A DNA stretch of 37,084 bases from Cytobacillus sp. NCCP-133 (GTDB lineage Bacteria > Bacillota > Bacilli > Bacillales > Cytobacillaceae). The translations under genes were made by a program, and so were the position numbers. Each line of letters opens with the position of its first letter. Within the stretch, counting starts at the first letter, position 1. The stretch covers positions 1 through 37,084 of the forward strand of contig NZ_BRVM01000028.1 of the NCBI RefSeq assembly GCF_026011715.1. Reading direction: 5' to 3'. This document shows positions 1 through 8,675 of this stretch, in pieces. The notes below the pieces were generated by a model, which did no database searches, had not been told where the DNA came from, and saw only the letters and a list, made by a program, of their open reading frames with translations.

Positions 1-63
1 TCGAAAAATATTTTTTTGACATCCCACCAACGGGTCAAACCGTTGATATATCAATATTTATAG
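1..63 (+). CDS. Possible 3' end of a gerA/gerKA-type germination gene (partial)
   Basis: From base 1 a reading frame stays open for 20 codons and stops at TAG 61-63, just before the ribosome site of the gerC-like gene. Germinant-receptor operons of the gerK type run A-C-B, so a gerA-type gene is expected here. The 20 residues visible (ending LIYQYL) are too few to recognise the family. The call rests on position only. Another frame, continuous with the gerC gene, is also open over this stretch. Confidence 0.3.
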   Translation, partial: SKNIFLTSHQRVKPLIYQYL

Positions 64-77
64 AGGGAGGATATGAT

Positions 78-1283
78 GTGAATAGAAAAATTGCTTTAGT
101 TATTATGATCTTCCTTTTGCTTAACTTTTTATCAGGTTGTTGGAGCCGGAGCGAAATGAATGAACTTGCGATCACGGTCGGATTGGCAATCGATAAACCA
201 GATGATCAATTTATTATTACGACCCAGGTAGTCAATCCTGGACAAGCTGCCGCAAGACAAGGCGGCGGCCAGAAAACACCAGTTATTACATATCAAGAAA
301 AAGGAGACACTGTTTTTGAAACGATAAGAAGAATGACAACGGTTACGGCTAGAAAACTTTATTTTTCTCATATTCGAATTCTTGTAATAAGTGAAGAGTT
401 AGCCGAAGAAGGATTGGGTGAAGTGTTAGATTTTTTAATAAGGGACCATAATGTGCGATCAGACTTTTACGTTGTAATTGCGAAAGATACGAAAGCGGAA
501 AACGTTTTAAAAGTGTTGACGGGATTAGAAGATATTCCTGCTAACAAACTGTTTACAGCTCTTGAAACATCTGAGAAATCATGGGCCCCTTCAAGGGCAG
601 TAGCAATAGACGAACTGATAGTCGATATCGTGGCTGAGGGAAAAGAGGCACAATTAACTGGACTCGAGATAACAGGGGATATAAAAAAAGCAGAAAAGAG
701 TGAGCATGTTCAAGAAATTGAACCTGATGTCACATTGAAATATAGCGGCTTGGCAGTGTTTAAAGGCGATAAACTAATCGGCTGGTTGAACGAATCGGAT
801 AGTAAAGCGGTTAATTATGTTCAAGGCAATGTAAAAAGTACGATAGGTGAAACGTCCTGTCCTGATGGAAAAGGAAAAGTTGCCATTGAAGTCATTCGCA
901 CGAAAGCTGATCTGAAAGCGAAGGTTGAAAATGGTTCACCAAAAGGAACTATTAATGTTCAGATCGAAGGAAACGTTGGAGATGTACAATGCAGGAACCT
1001 GGATTTGTCAAAAATGAAAACGATCGAGGAGTTGGAAAAGAAATCGGAAAAAATAGTCAAAGAATTAATTGAATCGACTATAGCGAAAGCCCAGGGGGAA
1101 TTTAAAGCCGATATTTTTGGGTTTGGCGAGGCGATTCACCGTTCGGATCCCGACTATTGGAAAAAGGTGAAGAAGGAATGGAATGAGAAATTTGCGGACA
1201 TGCCAATAGAAGTAAAAGCAGCCGTAAAGATTCGGCGGGTCGGAACAATTGGAAATTCACCGATGAAAGGGATGGAAGAGTAG
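78..1283 (+). CDS. gerKC-like: Ger(x)C-family spore germination lipoprotein (C subunit of a GerA-type receptor)
   Basis: This is the C subunit of a germinant receptor. Such lipoproteins sit on the outer face of the inner spore membrane and work with the A and B membrane subunits to sense nutrients. The 401-residue length is normal. Residues 1-21 form a lipoprotein signal with lipobox FLSGC, so Cys21 would be lipidated. The N-terminal Ger(x)C domain follows (WSRSEMNELAI, VGLAIDK). The C-terminal spore_GerAC domain contains the typical IFGFGEAIHRSDPDYWKKVK stretch near residues 350-370. The GTG start at 78 has GAGGGAGG at 63-70. A gerB-type gene follows after about 240 bp, so the gene order agrees with gerK operons (A-C-B). 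The inducing germinant cannot be read from the sequence. Confidence 0.93.
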   Translation: MNRKIALVIMIFLLLNFLSGCWSRSEMNELAITVGLAIDKPDDQFIITTQVVNPGQAAARQGGGQKTPVITYQEKGDTVFETIRRMTTVTARKLYFSHIRILVISEELAEEGLGEVLDFLIRDHNVRSDFYVVIAKDTKAENVLKVLTGLEDIPANKLFTALETSEKSWAPSRAVAIDELIVDIVAEGKEAQLTGLEITGDIKKAEKSEHVQEIEPDVTLKYSGLAVFKGDKLIGWLNESDSKAVNYVQGNVKSTIGETSCPDGKGKVAIEVIRTKADLKAKVENGSPKGTINVQIEGNVGDVQCRNLDLSKMKTIEELEKKSEKIVKELIESTIAKAQGEFKADIFGFGEAIHRSDPDYWKKVKKEWNEKFADMPIEVKAAVKIRRVGTIGNSPMKGMEE

Positions 1284-1522
1284 AATCCTTATAAATGATT
1301 CTTATACTGAAAAAAGTATTAATACTTCCTTAATGTGCTAAAAAGGACAGATGAAAGAATCTACGAGTGATTGTTAAATTACCTTCTAATCAGAGCAGGT
1401 TTGAGCATTGCATAAACTTTAAAACTGACAAACCTAATTCGATAAGGTTTGCTGTCATTAAAAAGCGCCTGTTAATCCTATATGCGACTTTTTATTATAA
1501 TAAAAAAGGAGGTGAATGGCTG

Positions 1523-2632
1523 TTGGAACGCCAAAAAATATCGGTCCGTCAATTCAGGGTTTTAGTCATTTTATTTACTATTGGTACGTCCATATTAATC
1601 GTTCCATCAGTCCTTGCCTCCGAGGCGAAACAAGATGCCTGGATTGCAGCCATCCTCGGTATGGGATTCAGTTTGCTTGTCATATTACTATATAATAAGC
1701 TAGGTCTCATGTTTCCAAATATGACCATTGTACAAATGAATCAAAAGGTTTTTGGGAAATGGTTGGGAAAAGCAATTTCTCTTTTATTTTTTTCGATGGC
1801 ATTTTTATATTCTTCAGCTCTTTTATTTTATACCGGTAATTTTTTCATTATAGAAATAATGCCAGAAACGCCAATCGAGGCTACAGTGGTCCTAATGGGC
1901 GCCATTATGGTGATGGCAGTACGACAAGGGCTGGAAACATTTGCACGATCCGCAGAACTCTTTTTCCTGATCTTCTTTTTATTGTTTTTCTTCTTGATAT
2001 TTTCTGTTGTTCCAGAAATTGAGTTTAAAAACCTGCAACCTATTTTTGAGGTGGAGTTTAAGCCTTTACTTCGAGGATCAATATTTCTGGTCGTCACGTC
2101 TACTATAAATGCTGTCGTTTTATTGATGGTTTTTCCCACCGATGTTAATCAGCCGAAAAAAGCCCAAAAATCTTTTTTGATCGGAACTTTAATTGGCGGG
2201 CTGGTGATGATCATCATCACTTTATTAAGCATTTTGGTTCTTGGTCCCTATTTATCAGAAAAACTTGTGTATCCAGGGTATGAGTTGGGGAAACAGATTA
2301 ATATCGGCAATTTTATTACACGAATGGAAGCAATTATGGCTGCAATGTGGATGATTACCATCTATTATAAGCTGGTGCTTTATTTTTACGCCTCTGTTTT
2401 AGGGTTTACACAAATTCTAAACATGAAAGATTTTCGCCCATTTACTTTACCCTTGGGGATGATTGCCATTGTCCTTTCCCTTGTGGTATATCCCAATGTC
2501 GCTTATATACAAGAGTGGGATATTGAAACGGCAAACCCTTATTCTTTAACTGTAGGGTTATTCTTTCCCCTTGTACTGTTAGCAGTGGCTGCATTTCGAA
2601 AAAAAAATCGAGAAGGAAATAGTTCGCTGTAA
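1523..2632 (+). CDS. gerKB-like: GerAB/GerKB-family spore germination permease (B subunit)
   Basis: This is the B subunit of the germinant receptor, an integral membrane protein of the APC superfamily (endospore germination permease family) that is thought to hold the ligand site. I place the start at TTG 1523, because AGGAGGT lies at 1507-1513 and the protein then begins MERQKISVRQF, as family members do. The frame is open upstream to 1367, but that extension has no ribosome site or homology. The resulting 369 residues match the usual length. About ten hydrophobic segments are visible from residue 10 to the C terminus, which ends in a short basic tail (FRKKNREG). It is probably cotranscribed with the gerC-like gene. 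Confidence 0.92.
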   Translation: MERQKISVRQFRVLVILFTIGTSILIVPSVLASEAKQDAWIAAILGMGFSLLVILLYNKLGLMFPNMTIVQMNQKVFGKWLGKAISLLFFSMAFLYSSALLFYTGNFFIIEIMPETPIEATVVLMGAIMVMAVRQGLETFARSAELFFLIFFLLFFFLIFSVVPEIEFKNLQPIFEVEFKPLLRGSIFLVVTSTINAVVLLMVFPTDVNQPKKAQKSFLIGTLIGGLVMIIITLLSILVLGPYLSEKLVYPGYELGKQINIGNFITRMEAIMAAMWMITIYYKLVLYFYASVLGFTQILNMKDFRPFTLPLGMIAIVLSLVVYPNVAYIQEWDIETANPYSLTVGLFFPLVLLAVAAFRKKNREGNSSL

Positions 2633-2751
2633 ATTAATCTCGAATTGCTTGCCAGTACCGGAATAATGGAACTAAGTTGGGTTCAAAGGTGCGGGGGAAA
2701 AGGGGACCATTAAAAAGGAAAGCTTCAGATTATTTAAATGAATTTTGAAGT

Positions 2752-2788
2752 AAAAAACCCTGAATGGCACATCACCAATCAAGGTTTT
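2752..2788 (-). terminator. Rho-independent terminator of the histidine kinase gene
   Basis: The arms 2754-2767 and 2775-2788 pair with two mismatches around a 7-base loop. Read on the minus strand, the second arm runs into a T tract (TTTTTT, 2752-2757). It lies just beyond the kinase stop codon and also separates that gene from the converging ger operon. Confidence 0.65.
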
Positions 2789-2809
2789 GATTATAACCTT
2801 AATAAGACT

Positions 2810-5254
2810 TCATTGAATCTCAGAATACGCAGCTGAATGTATCCCCTGGTCTGGGAGTGGAAAAACTGGAACAATCACCTCCACCATCGTTCCTCTATCT
2901 TCTTCACTTTCAATAAATATTTTACCTTGGTGTGAATAGGCAATTTTATAACAAGTCATTAATCCTAAGCCGATGCCTTTCTCTTTCGTACTGTAAAAAG
3001 GTTCACCGAGAAAGGGGATTCGATCCTTCGGAATCCCACACCCGTTGTCCATAAATCGAATATATATCTGATCATCATTTCCTTGTTCCATCTGGACTAA
3101 AACTTGGCCTCCATTTGGCATAGATTCAATTGCATTTTTCAATATGTTGATAAACATTTGCTTAATTTGATTAGCTTCACAAGGGATTGGCGGGATTTCG
3201 GAATTTTCCTTAACCCTGATATATACATTATTCATCATTGCTTGTGATTGGAGCAGTACTGTAACCTGTCTTAAGAGTAAATTAAGATCATGCGGTTGGA
3301 CCTTAACTGATTCTGTTTTAGCAGCCGTCATAAATTCATTCGTAATGACTTGAATTTGTTCAATTTCTGATTTCATAACATCAATATACCATTGATTGTT
3401 TTTATCAACAGCTGTTTCAAGCAGTTTCAAAAAGCCTTTAATAGAAGTTAGCGGATTACGGATCTCATGAGCTATCGCTGTTGCTAATTGTCCTACAACG
3501 GACAGCTTCTCCGACTTTCTTAATAATTCTTCCGTCTTTATTCTTTCTGTAATATCTCGTGAAATGGCTAAAAACACTTCTTTTTCACCCAAGTTAAAAA
3601 CATGGACACTAAATTCAGTATTCATTTTTTTTCCTGTTTTAAATACATATTCGTCTTGTACAGTGAAGCGATGCTTGCCATCTCTAATTTTCTCTGTAAT
3701 ATTAATGAGCATATTAGAATTACGGGAAATAATATCGTAAAATGACATGGAAAGGAGGTTTTCCCTGCTGTAACCAAATCTTTCACAGCCAACGGGGTTT
3801 ACCTCAATAAATCGTTCGGGCATGCGATCTTCTTTATTCAATTCCACTAAATATACCGCATCTGCAGCTTGTTCAAATAATGTCCGGTATTTCATCTCAC
3901 TTTCTTGCAATTGTCGATGTAATCGACGAAGTTCTCTTTCTGTTTTCTTTTTTTGCGTTATATCTCTTATTATGGCTGATAAAGCGATTACATTGCCCTT
4001 CATGTCGAGAATGGGCGATAATGTCAAACTAACATCGATAAACCTTTCATCTTTGCATAATCTTACAGTTTCAAATCCGGTAATAGATTCACCAGAAATG
4101 ACTCTTTGGTATAGCTGTTTAGTTTGGCCTAATATAATATTTGGAATCGTAGGGAATCTTTTTCCGATGATTTCTTGCTCCGACCAGCCAAAAATTTCTT
4201 CAAAAGCCTTATTAACCTGTAGAACATGCCCCTCTAAATCAAACATTGAGATGGAATCCATATTGTGCTCAATGAATGATTCCAATCTCTCTTTAGTTGA
4301 CATTAATTCTTCTTCCATACTCTTTCGTTCCGTTACATCCACAATCGTTCCTGCCACCTCCATGACTTTTCCTTTATGCTTAATTGGGCGAAGCGAAATT
4401 AAAATAATTGTTTCATCATCCGGCCATGGTATCTCAAATATGACTTCCTGTCCATTCCATGCTTCTTGAAAATATTCCAATAATCGAGGGAATAAATGCG
4501 GAGGGCTTAGCATTTGTAAATCTTTCTCTAATTTGTCTTCGGTACTGTAACCATTACGGTAAAAAAACTGCCCGTCAAATAAAGTATATATAAACCTTTC
4601 ATTTACCTTCTTAAATTTAAAAATTCCTCCTTGCAGTCCATGTACCGTATCTTTAAGCTCTTGCTTGGATTCGGCTAATTTCAAATTCATCCCAGATAAC
4701 TCTTCTGATAAGCGATACAATTTTTGATAGGATTCAATTAGGAAAAGTCCGATTAATAGGCCAGCAGATATAAATAATAAAATTTGAGGATCAAAAGGCA
4801 GGGAGATGGAGAAGAATCCGAAAATTAAATGCAGCATTATTAAATAAACAGCCATATAAATAAATGCACCTTTAAAGGGAGGAAGATTTTTAAAGCAGGT
4901 ATTAAAAATGGTAAATAGAAAGCCAATTACAAGATATGCAGTTATAGAGGGTGCCCAATTGTCGCCAATATACAAAACGCGTGTTATAACAATAAAACTC
5001 AAAGTTATCCAGCCTGCCCCGCGTCCGAAGTAAATAAATGAAAGAATTAGAGGAACAATACGAATATCGCAGATATAACCTTCATGTTTAATATGAAAAA
5101 GGATCAAAACAGCAGCAATAAGACCAGCAAACAATCCCCCAAATAAACGCTCTGATTTAAAAGTTTTAATAATTACAAACACACGAAGGAATATCACTGC
5201 ACTAACTAAAAAAGAAAAAACAGAGATGTTAATAAAAAATTCTTTCACCACCAT
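2810..5254 (-). CDS. Membrane sensor histidine kinase with three PAS domains (sporulation-kinase-like)
   Basis: This is an 814-residue sensor kinase. Residues 1-175 hold about six hydrophobic segments and resemble the 5TM-5TMR_LYT sensing module. Three PAS domains follow at roughly 200-315, 320-440 and 450-575; each ends in a typical junction (VDVTERK, RDITQKK, RDITERI). The dimerisation/phosphoacceptor region has the H-box AIAHEIRNPLTSIKGF with His596. The ATPase domain has the N box (NILKNAIESMPNGG), G1 (DNGCGIP), F box (EPFYSTKEKG) and G2 (GIGLGLM). The start ATG has AGGGGGAT about 6 bases upstream. No response regulator is adjacent. An orphan kinase of this make-up in a spore former resembles KinA-E kinases that feed the Spo0F phosphorelay, but that role is inferred. 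The signal is unknown. Confidence 0.93.
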   Translation of the reverse strand: MVVKEFFINISVFSFLVSAVIFLRVFVIIKTFKSERLFGGLFAGLIAAVLILFHIKHEGYICDIRIVPLILSFIYFGRGAGWITLSFIVITRVLYIGDNWAPSITAYLVIGFLFTIFNTCFKNLPPFKGAFIYMAVYLIMLHLIFGFFSISLPFDPQILLFISAGLLIGLFLIESYQKLYRLSEELSGMNLKLAESKQELKDTVHGLQGGIFKFKKVNERFIYTLFDGQFFYRNGYSTEDKLEKDLQMLSPPHLFPRLLEYFQEAWNGQEVIFEIPWPDDETIILISLRPIKHKGKVMEVAGTIVDVTERKSMEEELMSTKERLESFIEHNMDSISMFDLEGHVLQVNKAFEEIFGWSEQEIIGKRFPTIPNIILGQTKQLYQRVISGESITGFETVRLCKDERFIDVSLTLSPILDMKGNVIALSAIIRDITQKKKTERELRRLHRQLQESEMKYRTLFEQAADAVYLVELNKEDRMPERFIEVNPVGCERFGYSRENLLSMSFYDIISRNSNMLINITEKIRDGKHRFTVQDEYVFKTGKKMNTEFSVHVFNLGEKEVFLAISRDITERIKTEELLRKSEKLSVVGQLATAIAHEIRNPLTSIKGFLKLLETAVDKNNQWYIDVMKSEIEQIQVITNEFMTAAKTESVKVQPHDLNLLLRQVTVLLQSQAMMNNVYIRVKENSEIPPIPCEANQIKQMFINILKNAIESMPNGGQVLVQMEQGNDDQIYIRFMDNGCGIPKDRIPFLGEPFYSTKEKGIGLGLMTCYKIAYSHQGKIFIESEEDRGTMVEVIVPVFPLPDQGIHSAAYSEIQ

Positions 5255-5413
5255 ATAATCCCCCTTCTTCTTTGATCTCTATAATTATTATATGACTTTT
5301 GATATAACTTTTTATTTTCCTTCTTGACTGAGATCCTTTTATATTTAATAGGATATATTATATGGACGAGTAAATACCAACGAATTTTTTGGAAAATTCA
5401 AAAAAATATAACT

Positions 5414-5682
5414 CCTTGCTAAAAAGAAGGTAAGATTGGCATTGAAGTTATTCGTACGAAGGCAGAAAAGGGTGATCCGAAAGGAACAATTGAAATTAAA
5501 GAGAAGGTAACATAGGTAATATGGGCTGCAAAGAGACGGACTTAACAAAATTAGAAACCATAGAAGAATTAGAGAGACAGTCGGAAGAAAAGAAAAAAAT
5601 ATTAATGTAGGATAAGGCGCTAGAGAGGTATTTATTGAAATTGTTTATTCGGAGACATTGATAGCGAAGAAAGCAGAATAAT
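5414..5682 (+). pseudogene. Decayed fragment of a second gerC-type germination gene
   Basis: Three frame segments in series match the C-terminal half of the gerC protein at 78-1283. Segment 5423-5512 reads KIGIEVIRTKA...DPKGTIEI and aligns with KVAIEVIRTKA...SPKGTINV. After a one-base frame change, 5509-5610 reads NIGNMGCKETDLTKLETIEE and aligns with NVGDVQCRNLDLSKMKTIEE. A further fragment near 5650-5682 (SETLIAKKAE) matches ESTIAKAQGE. In-frame stops (5420, 5513, 5608) and the missing N-terminal half show it is not a gene. It is probably the residue of a second receptor operon or of a tandem duplication. Confidence 0.8.
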
Positions 5683-5691
5683 GATGGAAGC

Positions 5692-5716
5692 GGGCACCGA
5701 TTGGGTGTCTTTTTTA
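5692..5716 (+). terminator. Rho-independent terminator after the gerC remnant
   Basis: GGCACC (5693-5698) pairs with GGGTGTC (5703-5709) across a short loop and is followed by TTTTTT from 5710. It was probably the terminator of the lost germination operon. It now insulates the RpiR operon from upstream transcription. Confidence 0.65.
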
Positions 5717-5775
5717 TTATAAAATTTTCTGAATAATTATTGTTTTTAAAATAAAAATATGATACTTTTATAAAA

Positions 5776-5822
5776 ATGAAGTTCAGACTTCATAAACAAT
5801 AAAAATACAGCACAAACTTCAT
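5776..5822. promoter_or_regulatory. Inverted-repeat operator candidate for the RpiR regulator, with an extra half-site
   Basis: ATGAAGT (5776-5782) and ACTTCAT (5787-5793) form a perfect 7-bp dyad with a TCAG spacer. A second ACTTCAT half-site lies at 5816-5822, 29 bp further and just before the ribosome site of the RpiR-type gene. RpiR-family proteins usually bind dyads at their own promoters, so autoregulation with control of the operon by the acyl-amino-acid substrate is the likely use. The ligand is inferred. Confidence 0.55.
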
Positions 5823-5840
5823 TCTCGAAGGTGAGACTAC

Positions 5841-6704
5841 ATGATCTTAAAAGAAACCATAGAAAAAGAGTTTAATAACCTTTCCAAAGGCCAGCAGAAG
5901 GCAGCTATGTACCTGCTGGATCACCCAAAGGATTTTGCAGTGAAGTCAGCGGGGGAGATTGGCAAAAGGATCGGAGTCAGTGAAACCACAGTGATTCGAT
6001 TTTGCTATTCGATTCATCTTTCCGGCTATTCTGAGCTGCAGAAGATGGTCCGTGAGCAGCTGCTTCAAACTAATAGCACGCTTGGGCAGTATTTTACGAG
6101 CAAGGTGGAGCTGGCGGAGAAGCCTCATTTCTTTGCGAGTGTGATGGAGAAGGATTGCCTGCACATTAAGGAAACCATACAAAATATTCGTGAAGAAGAC
6201 TTTGATCAAATGGTTAACCGATTAATAGAGTCAAATAAGGTGTATGTAACGGGTTTGCGATCTTCCTTTTCAGCGGCCAGCTGGCTTGCTTTTACGCTTG
6301 GGCTTGTTCGCGGAAATACTAAGCTGATCCGGCCGGATACGGATGATTTACTGTTGACGATCAGCGATATGGATGAGGGATCGACGTTCATTGCGATTTC
6401 CTTTGACCGCTATATGAAGGATACGATTAAGCTAGCGGAATTGGCGAAAAAGCAGGGAGCTTTTGTAATCGGAATAACGGATTCCAGTATTGCACCGATT
6501 AAGGAGTACGCAGATTTGCTTTTCCATATCCATTCATCGGAAAAGTCGACAATCGATGCGGCACCAGCGCTATTTTCATTTTTAAATGCTGTGATTGCCG
6601 GTGTTTCCATCAAGGACAGGGACCGATTTACGAAGCGAAGAGAACAATATGAAAAATTGGACAGCAACCACTTTTTTATTCAGCCGGGAGGAAAGATGAA
6701 TTGA
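5841..6704 (+). CDS. MurR/RpiR-family transcriptional regulator (HTH + SIS)
   Basis: This 287-residue DNA-binding regulator is first in its operon. Residues 1-77 form the RpiR-type helix-turn-helix domain (KGQQKAAMYLLDHP; IGKRIGVSETTVIRFCYSI). Residues about 110-245 form a SIS domain (VYVTGLRSSFSAASWLAF; FIAISFDRY; VIGITDSSIAPI), normally a binding site for phospho-sugars or similar small ligands. The ATG at 5841 has GAAGGTGAG a few bases upstream. The stop overlaps the start of the M20 gene by 4 bases, so the two are translationally coupled. It probably senses an intermediate of the pathway encoded downstream. A dyad and half-site at 5776-5822 are the likely operator. Confidence 0.92.
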   Translation: MILKETIEKEFNNLSKGQQKAAMYLLDHPKDFAVKSAGEIGKRIGVSETTVIRFCYSIHLSGYSELQKMVREQLLQTNSTLGQYFTSKVELAEKPHFFASVMEKDCLHIKETIQNIREEDFDQMVNRLIESNKVYVTGLRSSFSAASWLAFTLGLVRGNTKLIRPDTDDLLLTISDMDEGSTFIAISFDRYMKDTIKLAELAKKQGAFVIGITDSSIAPIKEYADLLFHIHSSEKSTIDAAPALFSFLNAVIAGVSIKDRDRFTKRREQYEKLDSNHFFIQPGGKMN

Positions 6705-7846
6705 GAGAATACATAGAAGAATTAAAACCTGCGATTGATTGTGTTTTTAATCATTTGCATGAAAATCCGGAGATCAGCTGGAAGGAATATAAAACGACGG
6801 AGTATTTGAAGACGTTCCTTGAGTGCCGAGGATTTGATGTTCAGGTGTTTGGCGATTCAACGGGCCTAGTTGTCGAGGTGGGGGAAGGCAGTCCATGTGT
6901 GGCACTTAGAGCGGATATGGATGCACTTTGGCAGGAAGTGGATGGAAAGTTCCAGGCCAATCATTCCTGCGGGCATGACGCCCATATGAGTATGGGGCTT
7001 GGAGCGATGCTATTGCTGCAGAAAGCAGGCTTCCCTTCAAAAGGGAAACTGAAATTCATTTTTCAGCCGGCCGAGGAAAAGGGAACGGGCGCTTTAAAGA
7101 TGATTGAGCAGGGTGTTTTGGATGATGTGGATTACTTATACGGCGTTCACCTCAGGCCCATTCAGGAGATCCGGGATGGAGAGGCATCCGCAGCCATTTT
7201 CCATGGTGCAGCCAGATTCCTGGCTGGTGAAATTATCGGAGAGGACGCTCACGGCGCACGCCCCCATTTAGGACAGAATGCCATTGAGATTGGAGCATCT
7301 CTTGTGAATGAAATTAAAAGCATTCATTTGGATCCGATGGTTCCTTATACAGCGAAGATGACAAAGTTTCATGCAGGCAGTGATTCTGGCAACATCATAC
7401 CAGGAAAAGCTTCTTTCAGCTTGGATCTGCGTGCTCAGACAAATGAAGTCATTGCCGCTCTATCAGAAAAAATCGAAACGATCACTGAATACCTATCCAA
7501 ATTATATGGTGTGAAAATCACCTTAGAGACAAAAGCAAATGTTGCTGCAGCAGAGGTCGATGAAGAGGCACAGCATTTTATGGAAAAAGCCATTGTGGAT
7601 GTGCTTGGTACGGATCAATTAAGGGAACCGATCGTTACCTCAGGGGGAGAAGACTTCCACTTTTACACCCAGAAGAAACCGAACATAAAAGCAACGATGC
7701 TCGGATTGGGGTGTGATTTGCAGCCGGGGCTTCACCACCCGAAGATGACGTTTAATCGGGATGCCATTTACGCTGGGGCTGAGATTTTAGCTAGAACATT
7801 AATGCATACAATGGAGGGAACTGGAAGTGGGAGCAACGGTGACTAA
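6701..7846 (+). CDS. M20-family amidohydrolase, probable N-succinyl (N-acyl) L-amino acid deacylase
   Basis: This 381-residue zinc hydrolase is of the M20D aminoacylase/hippurate hydrolase type. Metal-site motifs are visible: ALRADMDALW (Asp72/Asp74), HSCGHDAHMSMG (Cys90, His92), PAEEKGTGA (catalytic Glu125 with ligand Glu126), GVHLRP (His150) and HHPKM near the C terminus. The dimerisation lid domain carries EDAHGARPHLGQ. TTG 6701 is the start (GGGAGGAAAG at 6686-6695) and overlaps the previous stop. Next to an N-acylamino acid racemase and a GNAT enzyme, the likely reaction is hydrolysis of N-succinyl-L-amino acid to free L-amino acid plus succinate. This makes the inversion route irreversible. 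The acyl group itself is inferred from the Geobacillus kaustophilus N-succinylamino acid racemase pathway. Confidence 0.9.
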   Translation: MREYIEELKPAIDCVFNHLHENPEISWKEYKTTEYLKTFLECRGFDVQVFGDSTGLVVEVGEGSPCVALRADMDALWQEVDGKFQANHSCGHDAHMSMGLGAMLLLQKAGFPSKGKLKFIFQPAEEKGTGALKMIEQGVLDDVDYLYGVHLRPIQEIRDGEASAAIFHGAARFLAGEIIGEDAHGARPHLGQNAIEIGASLVNEIKSIHLDPMVPYTAKMTKFHAGSDSGNIIPGKASFSLDLRAQTNEVIAALSEKIETITEYLSKLYGVKITLETKANVAAAEVDEEAQHFMEKAIVDVLGTDQLREPIVTSGGEDFHFYTQKKPNIKATMLGLGCDLQPGLHHPKMTFNRDAIYAGAEILARTLMHTMEGTGSGSNGD

Positions 7847-8654
7847 GAAGATTGATCTGCGGGTTTTAAAGGGAGCCTCCGATATGAATATGATTCAAAG
7901 GCTGGAGAATGAAATCTGGAATATGGCTCCGCTTCCAGTTCATCAAACCATTACAGCTGCACAAAATGGGGGCCTGCTGCTGGGGGCTTTTTACGAAAAT
8001 GAACTGGTTGGCTTCAGTTATGGATTTTCCGGTTTTAACAAGGGAAAAAGCTATCTTTGCTCACATATGCTTGGCATACACCCGGACCATCAGGATAAAG
8101 GATTAGGCGCTCTCCTGAAGCAGAAGCAGAGGGAGATCGCTTCCGAAATGGGCTACGACTTAATCACCTGGACATTCGATCCGCTTGAAAGCCGTAATGC
8201 CTACTTAAATCTTTCGAAGCTAAATGCGGTGTGCTCCACCTATGTTGAAAATTGCTATGGGGAGATGGATGACAGCTTGAATCATGGGCTGCCAACTGAC
8301 CGATTAAAGGTAGAATGGTGGATTAATAGCTCACATGTGGAGGAACCTTTACAGATTGAAGCAGCCACTTCAGGGGATCCGTTTGAATGGGGTGTATCGG
8401 AGGAGGATTTTCCGGTTTTATTAAATACAGAATGGGAAGACGCTTTAGGCCCTGTGCTTGTCCCTATACCGGCAAACTTCCAGGCTATTAAAAGCAAAAA
8501 TTATGAGCTGGCAAGGGATTGGCGCTATAAAACGAGAGAAATTCTTCAATCCTTATTTGAAAAAGGATATGCGATGGCTGGTTTTATAAAAGGGAAAGAA
8601 GAACTTGTTCATTACTATATATTGGTTCAAAGAGACGAACTGCAACTCAACTAA
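7827..8654 (+). CDS. GNAT-family acyltransferase, probable D-amino acid N-succinyltransferase
   Basis: This 275-residue protein has an N-terminal GNAT fold at about residues 10-150. The acyl-CoA pyrophosphate loop is visible as IHPDHQDKGLGALLKQKQ (about 84-101), followed by TWTFDPLESRNAYLN. The C-terminal half (about 160-275) is a family-specific extension that I do not recognise. The GTG start at 7827 lies 20 bases inside the end of the M20 gene, with GGAGGG at 7813-7817. In the pathway known for N-succinylamino acid racemases, a GNAT enzyme transfers succinyl from succinyl-CoA to the D-amino acid. Operon position makes that the best role here. CoA-thioester and amino acid specificity cannot be read from the sequence. 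Confidence 0.85.
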   Translation: MGATVTKKIDLRVLKGASDMNMIQRLENEIWNMAPLPVHQTITAAQNGGLLLGAFYENELVGFSYGFSGFNKGKSYLCSHMLGIHPDHQDKGLGALLKQKQREIASEMGYDLITWTFDPLESRNAYLNLSKLNAVCSTYVENCYGEMDDSLNHGLPTDRLKVEWWINSSHVEEPLQIEAATSGDPFEWGVSEEDFPVLLNTEWEDALGPVLVPIPANFQAIKSKNYELARDWRYKTREILQSLFEKGYAMAGFIKGKEELVHYYILVQRDELQLN

Positions 8655-8675
8655 CAGAAAAAGGCGGGAATAAAC

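Noticed and set aside
2678..2708. AAGGTGCGGGGGAAAAGGGGACC as another GGGGACAG-type repeat
   Set aside because: It resembles the hairpin repeats only loosely and lacks a pairing arm, so it was not annotated.
3822..4469. 215-codon frame on the plus strand
   Set aside because: It is antisense to the PAS region of the histidine kinase, with Ser/Cys-rich composition and no homology signal.
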